Positions 18,367-27,142 are shown, numbered from the stretch's first letter. The stretch: DNA of 64,000 nt from Sorangium cellulosum (GCF_004135735.1 NZ_CP012670.1:8751501-8815500); one strand, 5' to 3'. The notes: generated by a model not told the origin, from the sequence alone. Translations and numbers: made by a program.

Positions 18367-19565
18367 AGTCCCACGGAAATGCTCTGACCGAGGACGCGAA
18401 GGTCCTCGATCGGGCGGTCGCGCAGCGGCTCGTCTCGAGGGGCATGATGCTCGCCGTCGCCGGCGGGGTGCTCTCGGTGGCGGCGGCGGTCGTCGACAAG
18501 AAGCGCTTTGCGTTCTCGTACCTCACCGGCTTCACCTGGGCGGTGACGCTCGCGCTCGGCGCGCTGTTCTTCGTGCTCATCCAGCACCTCACGCGCGCGC
18601 GCTGGTCGGCCGCGGCGCGCCGCCACATGGAGTGGGTGAGCGGCATCCTGCCCGCGTGCGCCGTGCTGTTCCTCCCGATCGCCGTGCTCGCGCACGACAT
18701 CTTCCATCACTGGATGGGGGAGCACGCCGCGCACGACGAGATCCTCCACCAGAAGGCGGCGTACCTGAACCCGACCTTCTTCTACATCCGCGCCGCGGTC
18801 TTCCTCGCGGCGTGGGCGGGCCTGTCGCTGTGGTTCATCAAGACCTCGCGCGCGCAGGACGAGACGTCGGATCTCCGGCCCACGGTGAAGATGCGGGCCT
18901 CGAGCGCCCCGGCCATCATCGTCTTCGCCCTGACCCTCTCGTTCGCGGCGTTCGACTGGCTGATGAGCCTCGACCCCCACTGGTACTCGACCATCTTCGG
19001 CGTGTACGTGTTCGCCGGCGCGGCCACGAGCTCCCTCTCGCTGCTCGCGCTGATCACGATCGCGCTGTCGAAGGCGGGCCTCCGCACGCTGGGCGGCGTC
19101 GAGCGCCAGCACGACATCGGCAAGCTGCTCTTCGGCTTCGTCGTGTTCTGGGCCTACATCGCGTTCTCGCAGTACCTGCTGATCTGGTACGCCAACATCC
19201 CGGAAGAGACGATCTTCTTCCGCCATCGCTGGGAGGGCTCGTGGAAGGCCGTGAGCCTGCTCCTCCTGTTCGGGCACTTCGTGGTGCCGTTCCTCACGCT
19301 CCTGTCGCGGCACGGCAAGCGCAACCCGCTGGTCCTCGGCGCGACGTCGGTGCTCCTCCTCGTGATGCACTACGTCGACCTCTACTGGCTGGTCATGCCG
19401 AACCTCGATCACCACGGCGCGCACCCGAGCTGGATCGACCTCGCCGGGTTGCTTGGCCCGCTGGGGGTGGGAGCCTGGGTGCTCTCGCGCCAGGCGTCCA
19501 AGAGCCCGCTTTATCCCCTGAACGACCCTCACCTTGCCGACGCGGCTCGGATCGACAACCCGTAA
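18363..19565 (+). CDS. actF: Alternative Complex III membrane subunit ActF (NrfD-related)
   Basis: 400 residues with about ten hydrophobic helices. It is the shorter second NrfD-like subunit of ACIII, pseudo-symmetrical to ActC. Conserved-looking features are 'DIFHHWM' near residue 115, 'SLDPHWYSTIFGVYVFAG' and 'WYANIPEETIFF'. This subunit may take part in proton translocation, which is debated. ATGA overlap with actE; followed by AAGGAG that serves the next gene. Confidence 0.94.
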   Translation: MKSHGNALTEDAKVLDRAVAQRLVSRGMMLAVAGGVLSVAAAVVDKKRFAFSYLTGFTWAVTLALGALFFVLIQHLTRARWSAAARRHMEWVSGILPACAVLFLPIAVLAHDIFHHWMGEHAAHDEILHQKAAYLNPTFFYIRAAVFLAAWAGLSLWFIKTSRAQDETSDLRPTVKMRASSAPAIIVFALTLSFAAFDWLMSLDPHWYSTIFGVYVFAGAATSSLSLLALITIALSKAGLRTLGGVERQHDIGKLLFGFVVFWAYIAFSQYLLIWYANIPEETIFFRHRWEGSWKAVSLLLLFGHFVVPFLTLLSRHGKRNPLVLGATSVLLLVMHYVDLYWLVMPNLDHHGAHPSWIDLAGLLGPLGVGAWVLSRQASKSPLYPLNDPHLADAARIDNP

Positions 19566-19575
19566 GGAGCCGGTG

Positions 19576-20271
19576 ATGAGCGAAGCGACCGAAAACACTG
19601 CGGCCGGCGAGGCCGGGCACGATCCGGTCGAGCCGGATCGACCGAACAACGCGCTCCTGGCCGTGCTCGTGGCCGCCACGCTGCTCGCCATCGTGGCGAC
19701 GGTGCTGTTCGTGAACGAGGTCTTCAAGGCGACCATGGAGCAGGAGATCTCGCGCAAGGTGCTCGAGCCGCCGAACAGCGTGCTCCGCGGCCTGCGCGCG
19801 ATGGAGCAGGAGCGCCTCACCCGCTACCAGTGGGCGAACGAGAAGGACGGCATCGTCCGCATCCCGGTCGACCAGGCCATCGCGCTCACCCTGAAGGACT
19901 ACCAGGAGAAGCGCATCGGGCTCGCCGCCGCCCCCGCCGCGGCGACGGCGCCGGAGCAGGGCGCGGCGCCCGCGGACGGGAGCGCGAAGCCCGACGAGGC
20001 CTCGGCGCCGAACGCCGGGAGCGGTGAGGCGGCGAAGGCCGAGGACGCGCAGAAGCCGGGCGACAAGGGCGCGCAGCAGCCCGAAGGCGCCCAGAAGCCC
20101 GCGGGCGCGCAGCAGCCCGAAGGCGCCCAGAAGCCCGCGGACGCGACCAGCCCCGCCGGCGAGGCCAAGCCCGCGGGCGCCGCGGCCAGCCCGCAAGAGA
20201 ACAAGCCCGCCACGTCGGACGGTGCGGCGCAACAGCCCGCCGCCCCGGCGCCCCAAGCCCCGGTGCAGTGA
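19576..20271 (+). CDS. ACIII-operon membrane-anchored protein with Ala/Pro/Gln-rich tail
   Basis: 231 residues with a good ribosome site (AAGGAG 19564-19569). One transmembrane helix (about residues 26-46, LLAVLVAATLLAIVATVLFV) precedes a short folded-looking segment (50-110: 'VLRGLRAMEQERLTRYQW', 'IRIPVDQAIALTLKDYQ'), then a disordered tail with two 12-residue repeats QQPEGAQKPAGA. The folded part resembles small proteins commonly found in act clusters beside the sco gene. Function unknown; a structural or assembly role is inferred from position. Overlaps the sco start by 1 nt. Confidence 0.8.
   Translation: MSEATENTAAGEAGHDPVEPDRPNNALLAVLVAATLLAIVATVLFVNEVFKATMEQEISRKVLEPPNSVLRGLRAMEQERLTRYQWANEKDGIVRIPVDQAIALTLKDYQEKRIGLAAAPAAATAPEQGAAPADGSAKPDEASAPNAGSGEAAKAEDAQKPGDKGAQQPEGAQKPAGAQQPEGAQKPADATSPAGEAKPAGAAASPQENKPATSDGAAQQPAAPAPQAPVQ
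20071..20142 (+). repeat. Two 36-bp in-frame tandem repeats
   Basis: Units 20071-20106 and 20107-20142 differ by one base and encode QQPEGAQKPAGA/D within the disordered tail of the preceding protein. Confidence 0.85.
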
Positions 20272-21107
20272 TGTCTCGCCCGCTGTTCGTCCTGCTCGCC
20301 GCCCTCGCGCTCGCCCTGGCCACCCCGGCCCGGAGCGCGCGGGCGGCGGACACCACCGTCCCGCCGGAGCTCACCGGGGCCGACATCGTGGAGCGGCCAG
20401 GCGCCCTGCTCCCGCGCGATCTCAAGCTCCGGGACCAGTCGGGGCAGGAGGTCGAGCTGGGGCGATACGTGGCGGGAGACAAGCCCCTCGTCCTGCTGCT
20501 CGCCTACTACGAGTGCCCGATGCTGTGCTCGCTGGTCCTCAACGGCGTGCTGCAGGCCATGAAGGAGAGCGACTGGACCGCGGGCAAGGAGTACCGCACC
20601 CTCGTCGTGAGCTTCGACCCGCGCGACACGCCCAAGGCGGCGCGCGAGAAGAGGGCGAACTACGTCGAGGCCTACGGCAGGCCGGTCGTCGGCGACGGCT
20701 TCGACTTCCTCGTCGGGGACGAGCGGTCGGTGCGTGCCCTCGCCGACGCCGTGGGCTTCGGCTACCGGTGGGACGAGACCGCCAAGCAGTACGCCCACGC
20801 CGCCGGCGCGTTCGTCTTCACCCCTGACGGCCGCCTCTCGCGGACGCTTTACGGCATCACGTTTCCACAGAAGAACTTCAACCTCGCGCTGCGCGAAGCG
20901 GGCAGCGGGCAGGTCGGGAGCGCCTGGGATCGCGTGCTGTTGTTCTGTTTTCATTATGATCCCGACGCCCGAGGGTACGTCCTGGCGACCAAGCGCCTGA
21001 TGAAGGCGTCCGGCGCCGCCAGCGTCGCGCTGCTCGGGCTCTGGCTCATCCGCTTCTGGCGGATGGAGCGCTCCCGCACACGGGCGCGCGCAAACAAGGC
21101 TTCCTAG
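20271..21107 (+). CDS. SCO1/SenC copper chaperone for cytochrome oxidase
   Basis: 278 residues from ATG 20271 (GTG 20268 also in frame). A signal peptide (LLAALALALATPARSARA) is followed by a thioredoxin-like SCO domain. The copper site is complete: CPMLC (CxxxC) near residue 85 and the His in 'YAHAAGAFVFTPDG' near 180. A C-terminal helix (SVALLGLWLIRFW) probably anchors it in the membrane. SCO proteins load or reduce the CuA centre of subunit II, whose gene follows after 25 bp. Confidence 0.93.
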   Translation: MSRPLFVLLAALALALATPARSARAADTTVPPELTGADIVERPGALLPRDLKLRDQSGQEVELGRYVAGDKPLVLLLAYYECPMLCSLVLNGVLQAMKESDWTAGKEYRTLVVSFDPRDTPKAAREKRANYVEAYGRPVVGDGFDFLVGDERSVRALADAVGFGYRWDETAKQYAHAAGAFVFTPDGRLSRTLYGITFPQKNFNLALREAGSGQVGSAWDRVLLFCFHYDPDARGYVLATKRLMKASGAASVALLGLWLIRFWRMERSRTRARANKAS

Positions 21108-21132
21108 GACACAAGGTGGCGGAGCCACAACT

Positions 21133-22083
21133 ATGGTGATGAAAAACCCGATCGATCTCGGCTCCTTCTGGCTGCCCCGCCCGGGCTCGACGCTCGCAGA
21201 GCACGTCGACGCCGGCTGGGCTGCGGCTTATTGGGTCGCCGTGTTCTTCTTCGTCCTGGTCGCCGGGGCGGTCGTGCTGTTCGCCATCAAGTACCGGCGG
21301 CGGACGGAGCGGGACAAGACGAGCACCCTCTCGCACAACTCGACGATCGAGGTCGTGTGGACGGTGATCCCGGTCGCCATCGTCATCTCGCTGTTCTTCG
21401 TTGGCCTGCGCGGCTACGTGCACGCCTCGGTGGCGCCGGCCGAGTCCTACGAGATCAACGTCACGGGCGAGATGTACCTGTGGACGTTCACCTACCCCGA
21501 CGGGACGACGACGATCAACGAGCTCGCCGTGCCGCGGGGGCGCCCGGTGCGGCTCATCATGAGCTCGAAGGACATCGTCCACAGCTTCTTCATCCCGGAG
21601 TTCCGGATCAAGCAGGACGTGGTCCCGGGCTCGTACACGACGGCCTGGTTCGAGGCGACGGAGACGACCGAGACCGTGCTGCTCTGCACCGAGTACTGCG
21701 GCTCCGGCCACTCGGACATGCTCGCCACCGTCAAGGTGCTGGAGCAGTCCGAGTTCGAGAAGTGGCTCGAGGGCAACAACAACAGCGATCTCCCGCCCGA
21801 GGAGCTCGGCAAGGCGCTCTTCGTCAAGCGGAGCTGCGCGACCTGCCACTCGCTCGACGGCACGCGCATCCAGGGCCCGTCCCTGAAGGGGTTCTTCGGC
21901 CGCGAGGAGGAGCTCACGGACGGCTCGAAGGTCATCGCGGATGAGAACTACTTCCGCGAGAGCCTGTTCAACCCGGCCGGCCAGGTCGTGCGCGGGTACC
22001 CGCCGGTGATGCCGGTGTTCAAGGGGCTCCTCAAGGACAAAGAAGTGGACGCGCTCATCGCTTACCTGAAGACGGTGAAGTGA
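21133..22083 (+). CDS. ctaC: caa3-type cytochrome c oxidase subunit II with fused cytochrome c
   Basis: 316 residues. Two transmembrane helices (about 30-52 and 75-95), then the cupredoxin domain with the CuA ligands: His in 'KDIVHSFFIPEF' and the cluster 'CTEYCGSGHSDM' (Cys, Glu, Cys, His, Met). Residues 225-316 form a cytochrome c domain with haem site CATCH and a Met in 'VMPVFKGL', which defines the caa3 type. No signal peptide is seen. The domain lets the oxidase take electrons directly from ActE. Confidence 0.96.
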   Translation: MVMKNPIDLGSFWLPRPGSTLAEHVDAGWAAAYWVAVFFFVLVAGAVVLFAIKYRRRTERDKTSTLSHNSTIEVVWTVIPVAIVISLFFVGLRGYVHASVAPAESYEINVTGEMYLWTFTYPDGTTTINELAVPRGRPVRLIMSSKDIVHSFFIPEFRIKQDVVPGSYTTAWFEATETTETVLLCTEYCGSGHSDMLATVKVLEQSEFEKWLEGNNNSDLPPEELGKALFVKRSCATCHSLDGTRIQGPSLKGFFGREEELTDGSKVIADENYFRESLFNPAGQVVRGYPPVMPVFKGLLKDKEVDALIAYLKTVK

Positions 22084-22102
22084 GCGCTGGGGAGAAGCAG
22101 TC

Positions 22103-23740
22103 ATGTCGCAGACCGTAACCACCCTTGACGTCAACACGGCGCCCGCCGCTGGCCACGGGACCGACTACATCCGTGCCAAGAGCGGGATCATGTCGTGGCT
22201 CACCACGGTCGATCACAAGCGGATCGGCCTGATGTACCTCGCCAGCACCTTCACCGCCTTCTTGATGGGCGGGCTGTTCGCGCTCCTCCTCCGGCTCGAG
22301 CTCCTGACGCCGAAGACGACGATCATGAGCGCGAACATGTACAACCAGATGTTCACGCTCCACGGCGCGGTGATGACGTTCCTGTTCATCATCCCGTCCA
22401 TCCCCGGGGCGCTCGGCAACTTCCTCCTGCCGATCATGATCGGCGCCAAGGACGTCGCCTTCCCCAAGCTGAACCTCCTCAGCCTGTACCTCTACTGGAT
22501 CGGCGCCCTCTTCACGCTCTCCTCGCTGATCACGGGCGGCATCGACACGGGCTGGACGTTCTACGTCCCGTACTCGAGCACGACGACCACGACCTCGGTC
22601 CTGAGCGTCACGTTCGGCGTCTTCATCCTCGGCTTCTCCAGCATCCTCACGGGGCTGAACTTCATCGTCTCGATCCACAAGCTCCGGGCGCCCGGGATGG
22701 GCTGGTACAAGATGCCGCTCATGCTCTGGTCGCTCTACGCGACGAGCGTCGTCCAGATCCTCGCGACGCCGGTCCTCGGCATCACCCTCCTCCTGCTCAT
22801 CGCGGAGCGCGCGTTCGGCATCGGGATCTTCGACCCGGCGCTCGGCGGCGACCCGGTGCTCTACCAGCACTTCTTCTGGTTCTACAGCCACCCGGCCGTC
22901 TACATCATGATCCTGCCGGGCATGGGCATCATCAGCGAGCTCATCGCCGTCCACTCGCGGCGCCACGTCTTCGGCTACAAGGCGGTCGCCTTCTCCAGCA
23001 TCGCCATCGCGCTGGTCGGCTTCCTCGTGTGGGGACACCACATGTTCACGTCCGGCCAGAGCGAGTACGCGGCGATCATCTTCTCGTTCCTGACGTTCAT
23101 CGTGGCCATCCCGAGCGGGGTGAAGGTCTTCAACTGGCTGGCGACGCTGTGGCGCGGGTCGATCGCCTTCAAGACGCCGATGCTCTACGCGCTCTCGTTC
23201 CTCATCCTCTTCTCGATCGGCGGGCTCACCGGCATCTTCCTCGGCATGCTCAGCGTCGATCTGCACCTGCACGACACGTACTTCGTGGTCGCGCACTTCC
23301 ACTACGTGATGGTGGGCGGCACGGTCATCGCCTTCCTCGGCGGGCTCCACCACTGGTGGCCCAAGATGACCGGGAAGATGTACTCCGAGAAGCTCGGCGC
23401 GATCTCCTGCGCGCTCGTCTTCATCGGCTTCAACGTCACGTTCTTCTCGCAGTTCGTCCTGGGGAGCCGCGGGATGCCGCGCCGCTACTACAACTACCTC
23501 GACCAGTTCCAGCCGCTGCACGCCTTCTCGACCGTGGGCTCGTGGATCCTGGGCGCCGGGTTCCTGCTGATGATCATCTACCTCGTCCAGTCGCTTCGCT
23601 CCGGCGCGCCGGCGCCGGCGAACCCCTGGGGCGGGCTCAGCCTCGAGTGGACCACCGCCTCCCCGCCGATCACCGAGAACTTCGTCCGCACCCCGGTCGT
23701 GACGAAGGGCGCATACGACTTCAACACGGAGAACGCATGA
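22103..23740 (+). CDS. ctaD: caa3-type cytochrome c oxidase subunit I (A2 subfamily)
   Basis: 545 residues, twelve transmembrane helices. Haem a and haem a3/CuB ligands are present: His in 'LHGAVMTFLFIIPSIPG', His-Tyr in 'YSHPAVYIMILPG', the pair in 'WGHHMFTSG' and two in 'HDTYFVVAHFHYVM'. In the D-channel position the usual Glu of HPEVY is replaced (HPAVY) and the preceding YS motif is present, the mark of A2-type oxidases such as that of Rhodothermus. The stop overlaps the ctaE start (ATGA). Confidence 0.97.
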   Translation: MSQTVTTLDVNTAPAAGHGTDYIRAKSGIMSWLTTVDHKRIGLMYLASTFTAFLMGGLFALLLRLELLTPKTTIMSANMYNQMFTLHGAVMTFLFIIPSIPGALGNFLLPIMIGAKDVAFPKLNLLSLYLYWIGALFTLSSLITGGIDTGWTFYVPYSSTTTTTSVLSVTFGVFILGFSSILTGLNFIVSIHKLRAPGMGWYKMPLMLWSLYATSVVQILATPVLGITLLLLIAERAFGIGIFDPALGGDPVLYQHFFWFYSHPAVYIMILPGMGIISELIAVHSRRHVFGYKAVAFSSIAIALVGFLVWGHHMFTSGQSEYAAIIFSFLTFIVAIPSGVKVFNWLATLWRGSIAFKTPMLYALSFLILFSIGGLTGIFLGMLSVDLHLHDTYFVVAHFHYVMVGGTVIAFLGGLHHWWPKMTGKMYSEKLGAISCALVFIGFNVTFFSQFVLGSRGMPRRYYNYLDQFQPLHAFSTVGSWILGAGFLLMIIYLVQSLRSGAPAPANPWGGLSLEWTTASPPITENFVRTPVVTKGAYDFNTENA

Positions 23741-24423
23741 GCGCGCACGCCGAGGCCGTCGAGCGGCCGAACGAGGCAGGCCCGGCCCTGTCTCGCGACT
23801 TCCACGTCGCCCACCATTTCGACTCCGCGGACACGCAGTTCGACGCCGGCAGGATGGGCGTCTGGCTCTTCCTCGTGACCGAGATCCTCCTCTTCGGGGG
23901 GATGTTCTGCGCGTTCGCCGTCTTCAGGACCTGGTTCTTCGACTCCTTCGTGGAGGCTCACCACCACCTGGACAAGGTGATGGGCGGCGTCAACACGGTG
24001 GTGCTCATCTGCTCCAGCCTGACGATGGCGCTCGCGGTCCGGTCAGCGCAGAAGAGCGACCAGAAGAACACCACCCGGCTGCTCGTCATCACGCTGCTCT
24101 GCGCCGCCACCTTCCTCGTCATCAAGTACTTCGAGTACCAGCACAAGTTCCACGACGGCCTGCTGCCCGGGAAGTACTTCACGGCCGAGGGGTTCACGAC
24201 GGCCCACGCCGGGATCTTCTTCGCCGTCTACTTCATGATGACGGGCATCCACGGCATCCACGTCGTGCTCGGGATGGGGCTCATCACGTGGATCCTCATC
24301 CGCAACCTGCGGGGGGAGTTCTCGAGCCGTTATTACGCGCCGGTCGAAGGGGTCGGGCTGTACTGGCACCTCGTCGACCTCATCTGGATCTATCTCTTCC
24401 CCCTCCTCTACCTGGTGGGCTGA
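23737..24423 (+). CDS. ctaE: Cytochrome c oxidase subunit III
   Basis: 228 residues with about six or seven helices. Family features are 'MGVWLFLVTEILLFGGMF' near residue 40, 'FFAVYFMMTGIHGIHVVLGM' and the C-terminal 'YWHLVDLIWIYLFPLLYLV'. Subunit III stabilises subunit I and helps proton uptake. Translationally coupled to ctaD; 15 bp before the subunit IV gene. Confidence 0.96.
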   Translation: MSAHAEAVERPNEAGPALSRDFHVAHHFDSADTQFDAGRMGVWLFLVTEILLFGGMFCAFAVFRTWFFDSFVEAHHHLDKVMGGVNTVVLICSSLTMALAVRSAQKSDQKNTTRLLVITLLCAATFLVIKYFEYQHKFHDGLLPGKYFTAEGFTTAHAGIFFAVYFMMTGIHGIHVVLGMGLITWILIRNLRGEFSSRYYAPVEGVGLYWHLVDLIWIYLFPLLYLVG

Positions 24424-24438
24424 GGCCGAGAGGACAGC

Positions 24439-24915
24439 ATGTCGACACACGCAGAAGCAGCCGCAGGTCACGGGCACGGCCACGGCCATGGTCACGGCGC
24501 AGACCACGTGCCCCACGTCCTCCCGCTCAAGGTCTACATCGCGACGTGGCTCGCGTTGCTCGTGCTCACGGTCGTGACCGTCGCGGTGAGCTACGTCGAT
24601 CTCGGCGCGGCCAACCTGGCCGTCGCGATGCTCATCGCATCGATGAAGGCGGGCGTCGTGGCGCTCATCTTCATGCACCTCAAATGGGACCTCAAGTTCC
24701 ACACCCTCATCTTCCTGTCGTCGCTCATCTTCCTGGCGATCTTCATCGGCTTCACCATGTTCGACACGAACAACCGCGGGCGAGCCGAGGCGCTGGAGGC
24801 CGAGCGGCCCGCGAACATGAAGGCGCCGTTCGACGGCAAGCGCGCCGCCGACGACTGGAAGATCAAGAAGCCCAAGGCGGCCCCGCCCCCCGCGAAGCCC
24901 CAGACGAGCGAGTGA
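24439..24915 (+). CDS. ctaF: Cytochrome c oxidase subunit IV, His-rich N-terminus
   Basis: 158 residues, three transmembrane helices (about 32-50, 55-75, 82-110) of the prokaryotic COX4/CtaF family ('MKAGVVALIFMHLKWD'). The N-terminus carries a run of alternating Gly-His (residues 10-20) that could bind metal ions. The C-terminal 45 residues are Lys/Pro/Ala-rich. Last gene of the long operon: a short GC-rich hairpin follows 7 nt after the stop. Confidence 0.93.
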   Translation: MSTHAEAAAGHGHGHGHGHGADHVPHVLPLKVYIATWLALLVLTVVTVAVSYVDLGAANLAVAMLIASMKAGVVALIFMHLKWDLKFHTLIFLSSLIFLAIFIGFTMFDTNNRGRAEALEAERPANMKAPFDGKRAADDWKIKKPKAAPPPAKPQTSE

Positions 24916-24921
24916 CCGTTC

Positions 24922-24938
24922 GGGGGCCAGTGGCCCCC
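24922..24938 (+). terminator. Hairpin after ctaF
   Basis: Perfect 7-bp stem GGGGGCC-AGT-GGCCCCC followed by a weak pyrimidine tract (CCCTTCTTG). It is the only strong hairpin after the operon and would separate it from regB. Confidence 0.6.
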
Positions 24939-24987
24939 ACGGCGCCCTTCTTGTAGTTCATCACACAAATTCAACAGCTTCATGTTT

Positions 24988-25004
24988 CGCGCATATTTTG
25001 CGCG
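24988..25004. promoter_or_regulatory. Palindrome CGCGCA-TATTT-TGCGCG upstream of regB
   Basis: A perfect 6-bp inverted repeat with a 5-bp A/T spacer sits in an A/T-rich patch 160 bp before the kinase start. The spacing is the same as in the four act boxes, but two symmetrical positions differ from GCGNC-N5-GNCGC. It may be a weak autoregulatory site; this is inference. Confidence 0.4.
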
Positions 25005-25161
25005 CACGCCAGGGTGTGGACCTGGACGCACCTCGTGCGTGCTCGTCGCTTTCTTGCGCGGTACAAGGGAGAGGATGCGAGGCGGCGTCGGAAGGTTGCT
25101 CCCGGGCTAAAGCACCGGGCGCTTCCGCGGCGTCCCCGGAAAGCCCCCTGTCCGCGCGCGG

Positions 25162-26580
25162 ATGCAATCCTCTTTCCACCCATGGTCGCTTGACGCAGGC
25201 CCCGACCCCACCAAGAGCGGCACGCCGCCGGTGGCGCGGCGGCGGCTCGCGGTGCTGCTGTCTGGCCCGAAGCCGCCGTCCTGGGAGACGGCCGACCGCT
25301 GGCTGATCCAGCTCCGGTGGGTGGCGATCACGGGGATGATCGCGACGACGTTCGCCAGCAGGAAGCTCGTGCCGGAGCTCCGGCTCGGGCCGCTCGTCGC
25401 CGGCATCGCCGCGATCACGGCGGCGAACCTCGCCTGGACCTACCGGGTCCGGCGCGCGCGCCGGCTCTCGAGCGAGGGGCCCTCGGAGCGCGAGCCGGCG
25501 CGGGATCTCGCGCGCGCCCAGCTCGTGGGCGACGTGATCGCGAGCGCCTGGATGCTGTGGTTCTCGGGTGGGCTGGCGAACCCGTTCGCCGTCTTCCTCA
25601 CCTTTCACATCGCCCTCTCCGGCCTGCTCTGCCCGCGGCGCACGACCGTGCTCGTCGGCCTCTTGACGCTGGTCGCCATCGGCGTGCTCACGGACGCGGC
25701 GCCGCTGCCGCTCGGCTCCGCGTCGCTCGGCCCCGACCGCATCCGGCAGCTCGGCGACCTCGTCTCGCTCACGTCGCTGACGCTGTTCCTCGGCTTCTTC
25801 GTCGTCGTCTACGCGCACAGGCTCGAGGAGCTCCGCCAGCAGAGCCAGCGCAACGAGCGGCTGGCGATGCTCGGGCGCATGGTCGGCGGCATGTCGCACG
25901 AGCTCAGCACGCCGCTCGCGACGATCCTGCTCGCGAGCAAGGACCTCGTCGACGTGGCGCGGGAGACGGGCTCCGAGGACGCGGCGCGCATGGCCGAGAC
26001 CGTGGCCGGCGAGGCGCGCCGGGCGAGCGACATCATCAGCCTGATGCGCGGCCAGATCCGGCTCGATCAGCGCCTGGAGTCGCTGGAGCTCACCCGCTTC
26101 GCGCGCGATCTCTCGAAGGTCGAGCTCGCGCGCCTCGGCTACCGGGGCGAGCTCGCCTTCGACACGCCGCGCCCCGTGCACGCGCACGTGCTGCGGCCGG
26201 CGCTCCGCCAGGTGCTGGTCAACCTGCTCGCCAACGCCGCGGAGGCGACGGCCGACGCGGCCGAGCAGCGGATCGAGGTCAGCGTCGTCGAGCGCGGCGA
26301 CGTCTGCGAGATCGCGGTCTCCGACACCGGCCCCGGCCTCAGCCCCGAGATCGCCGGGCGGCTCGGCGAGCCGTTCCAGACGACGAAGATGTCGCAGGGG
26401 GGGATGGGGCTCGGGCTGTACATCAGCTCGATGATGGCCTCCCGCATGAACGCCGTGCTCCGGATGGAGAGCGTCGAGACCGGCGGGGCGAAGGCGACCT
26501 TGTGCCTGCGCCTCGACGGCACCACGGGCCCCACGGAGGCGGATCTCGGCCCCGCGCTGAAGCGCGCCGGGGCCGCCTGA
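25162..26580 (+). CDS. RegB/PrrB-type redox sensor histidine kinase
   Basis: 472 residues. About six transmembrane helices lie between residues 48 and 216. The segment 'GGLANPF' (136-142) matches the GGxxNPF quinone-sensing motif of RegB/PrrB. The H-box 'GGMSHELSTPLATI' has His246, and 'NLLANAAEA' (N-box), 'DTGPGL' (G1) and 'GMGLGL' (G2) make a complete kinase core. The redox-active Cys found near the H-box in Rhodobacter RegB is missing: after Cys157 the next Cys is in the ATP domain (VCEIAV). It is followed 1 bp later by its regulator gene and sits just after the oxidase operon. Confidence 0.9.
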   Translation: MQSSFHPWSLDAGPDPTKSGTPPVARRRLAVLLSGPKPPSWETADRWLIQLRWVAITGMIATTFASRKLVPELRLGPLVAGIAAITAANLAWTYRVRRARRLSSEGPSEREPARDLARAQLVGDVIASAWMLWFSGGLANPFAVFLTFHIALSGLLCPRRTTVLVGLLTLVAIGVLTDAAPLPLGSASLGPDRIRQLGDLVSLTSLTLFLGFFVVVYAHRLEELRQQSQRNERLAMLGRMVGGMSHELSTPLATILLASKDLVDVARETGSEDAARMAETVAGEARRASDIISLMRGQIRLDQRLESLELTRFARDLSKVELARLGYRGELAFDTPRPVHAHVLRPALRQVLVNLLANAAEATADAAEQRIEVSVVERGDVCEIAVSDTGPGLSPEIAGRLGEPFQTTKMSQGGMGLGLYISSMMASRMNAVLRMESVETGGAKATLCLRLDGTTGPTEADLGPALKRAGAA

Positions 26581-26581
26581 G

Positions 26582-27142
26582 GTGAAGATGACGCGACGGA
26601 TCGAGACGGCGCTCCTCGTGGACGACGACGACGCGTTCCGCACGACGCTGCAGGGAGCGCTGCGGCGCCGCGGCGTCGTGGCGAGGACGGCGGCGACGAT
26701 CGACGAGGGGCTGGTCGCGCTGGAGTACGAGCCGGTGGACCTCGTGGTGATCGACTACCGGATGCCGCGCGGCGACGGCCTGAGCGCGCTGGCCCAGTAC
26801 CGCAAGCTGCAGCCGGACGCGGCGATCGTGATGCTGACCGGGTTCGGGGACATCCCGCTCGCCGTGGCGGCGATGCGCGAGGGCGCGGACACGCTCCTGA
26901 GCAAGCCCGTCGACGCGGACAAGCTGCTCAGGGAGGCCGCGAGCCTGCGGGAGCGCGCGCGCCCGCAGCCCGTCACGGCGTCGGCGACGCCGCCGCCGGG
27001 GAGCCTGAAGCTGGACGACCTGGAGCGCGAGGCGATCCGCGCCGCGCTCAGGGAGTCGGGCGGCGTGGTGGCCACGGCGGCGAAGCTGCTCGGGATCGAC
27101 CGGCGGACGCTCCAGCGCAAGCTGAAGAAGCTCGGGACCTAG
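26582..27142 (+). CDS. RegA/PrrA-type response regulator with Fis HTH
   Basis: 186 residues from GTG 26582 (184 from ATG 26588). Receiver domain: acidic pocket 'VDDDDAF', phospho-acceptor Asp58 in 'VVIDYRMP', Thr in 'MLTGFG' and Lys in 'LLSKPV'. A Pro-rich linker leads to a Fis-type helix-turn-helix (about 141-184) whose recognition helix 'DRRTLQRKLKK' is almost the same as in RegA/PrrA. This supports DNA binding to GCGNC/GNCGC half-sites, as found upstream of actA. Ends in a stop codon that forms part of the following hairpin. Confidence 0.92.
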   Translation: MKMTRRIETALLVDDDDAFRTTLQGALRRRGVVARTAATIDEGLVALEYEPVDLVVIDYRMPRGDGLSALAQYRKLQPDAAIVMLTGFGDIPLAVAAMREGADTLLSKPVDADKLLREAASLRERARPQPVTASATPPPGSLKLDDLEREAIRAALRESGGVVATAAKLLGIDRRTLQRKLKKLGT

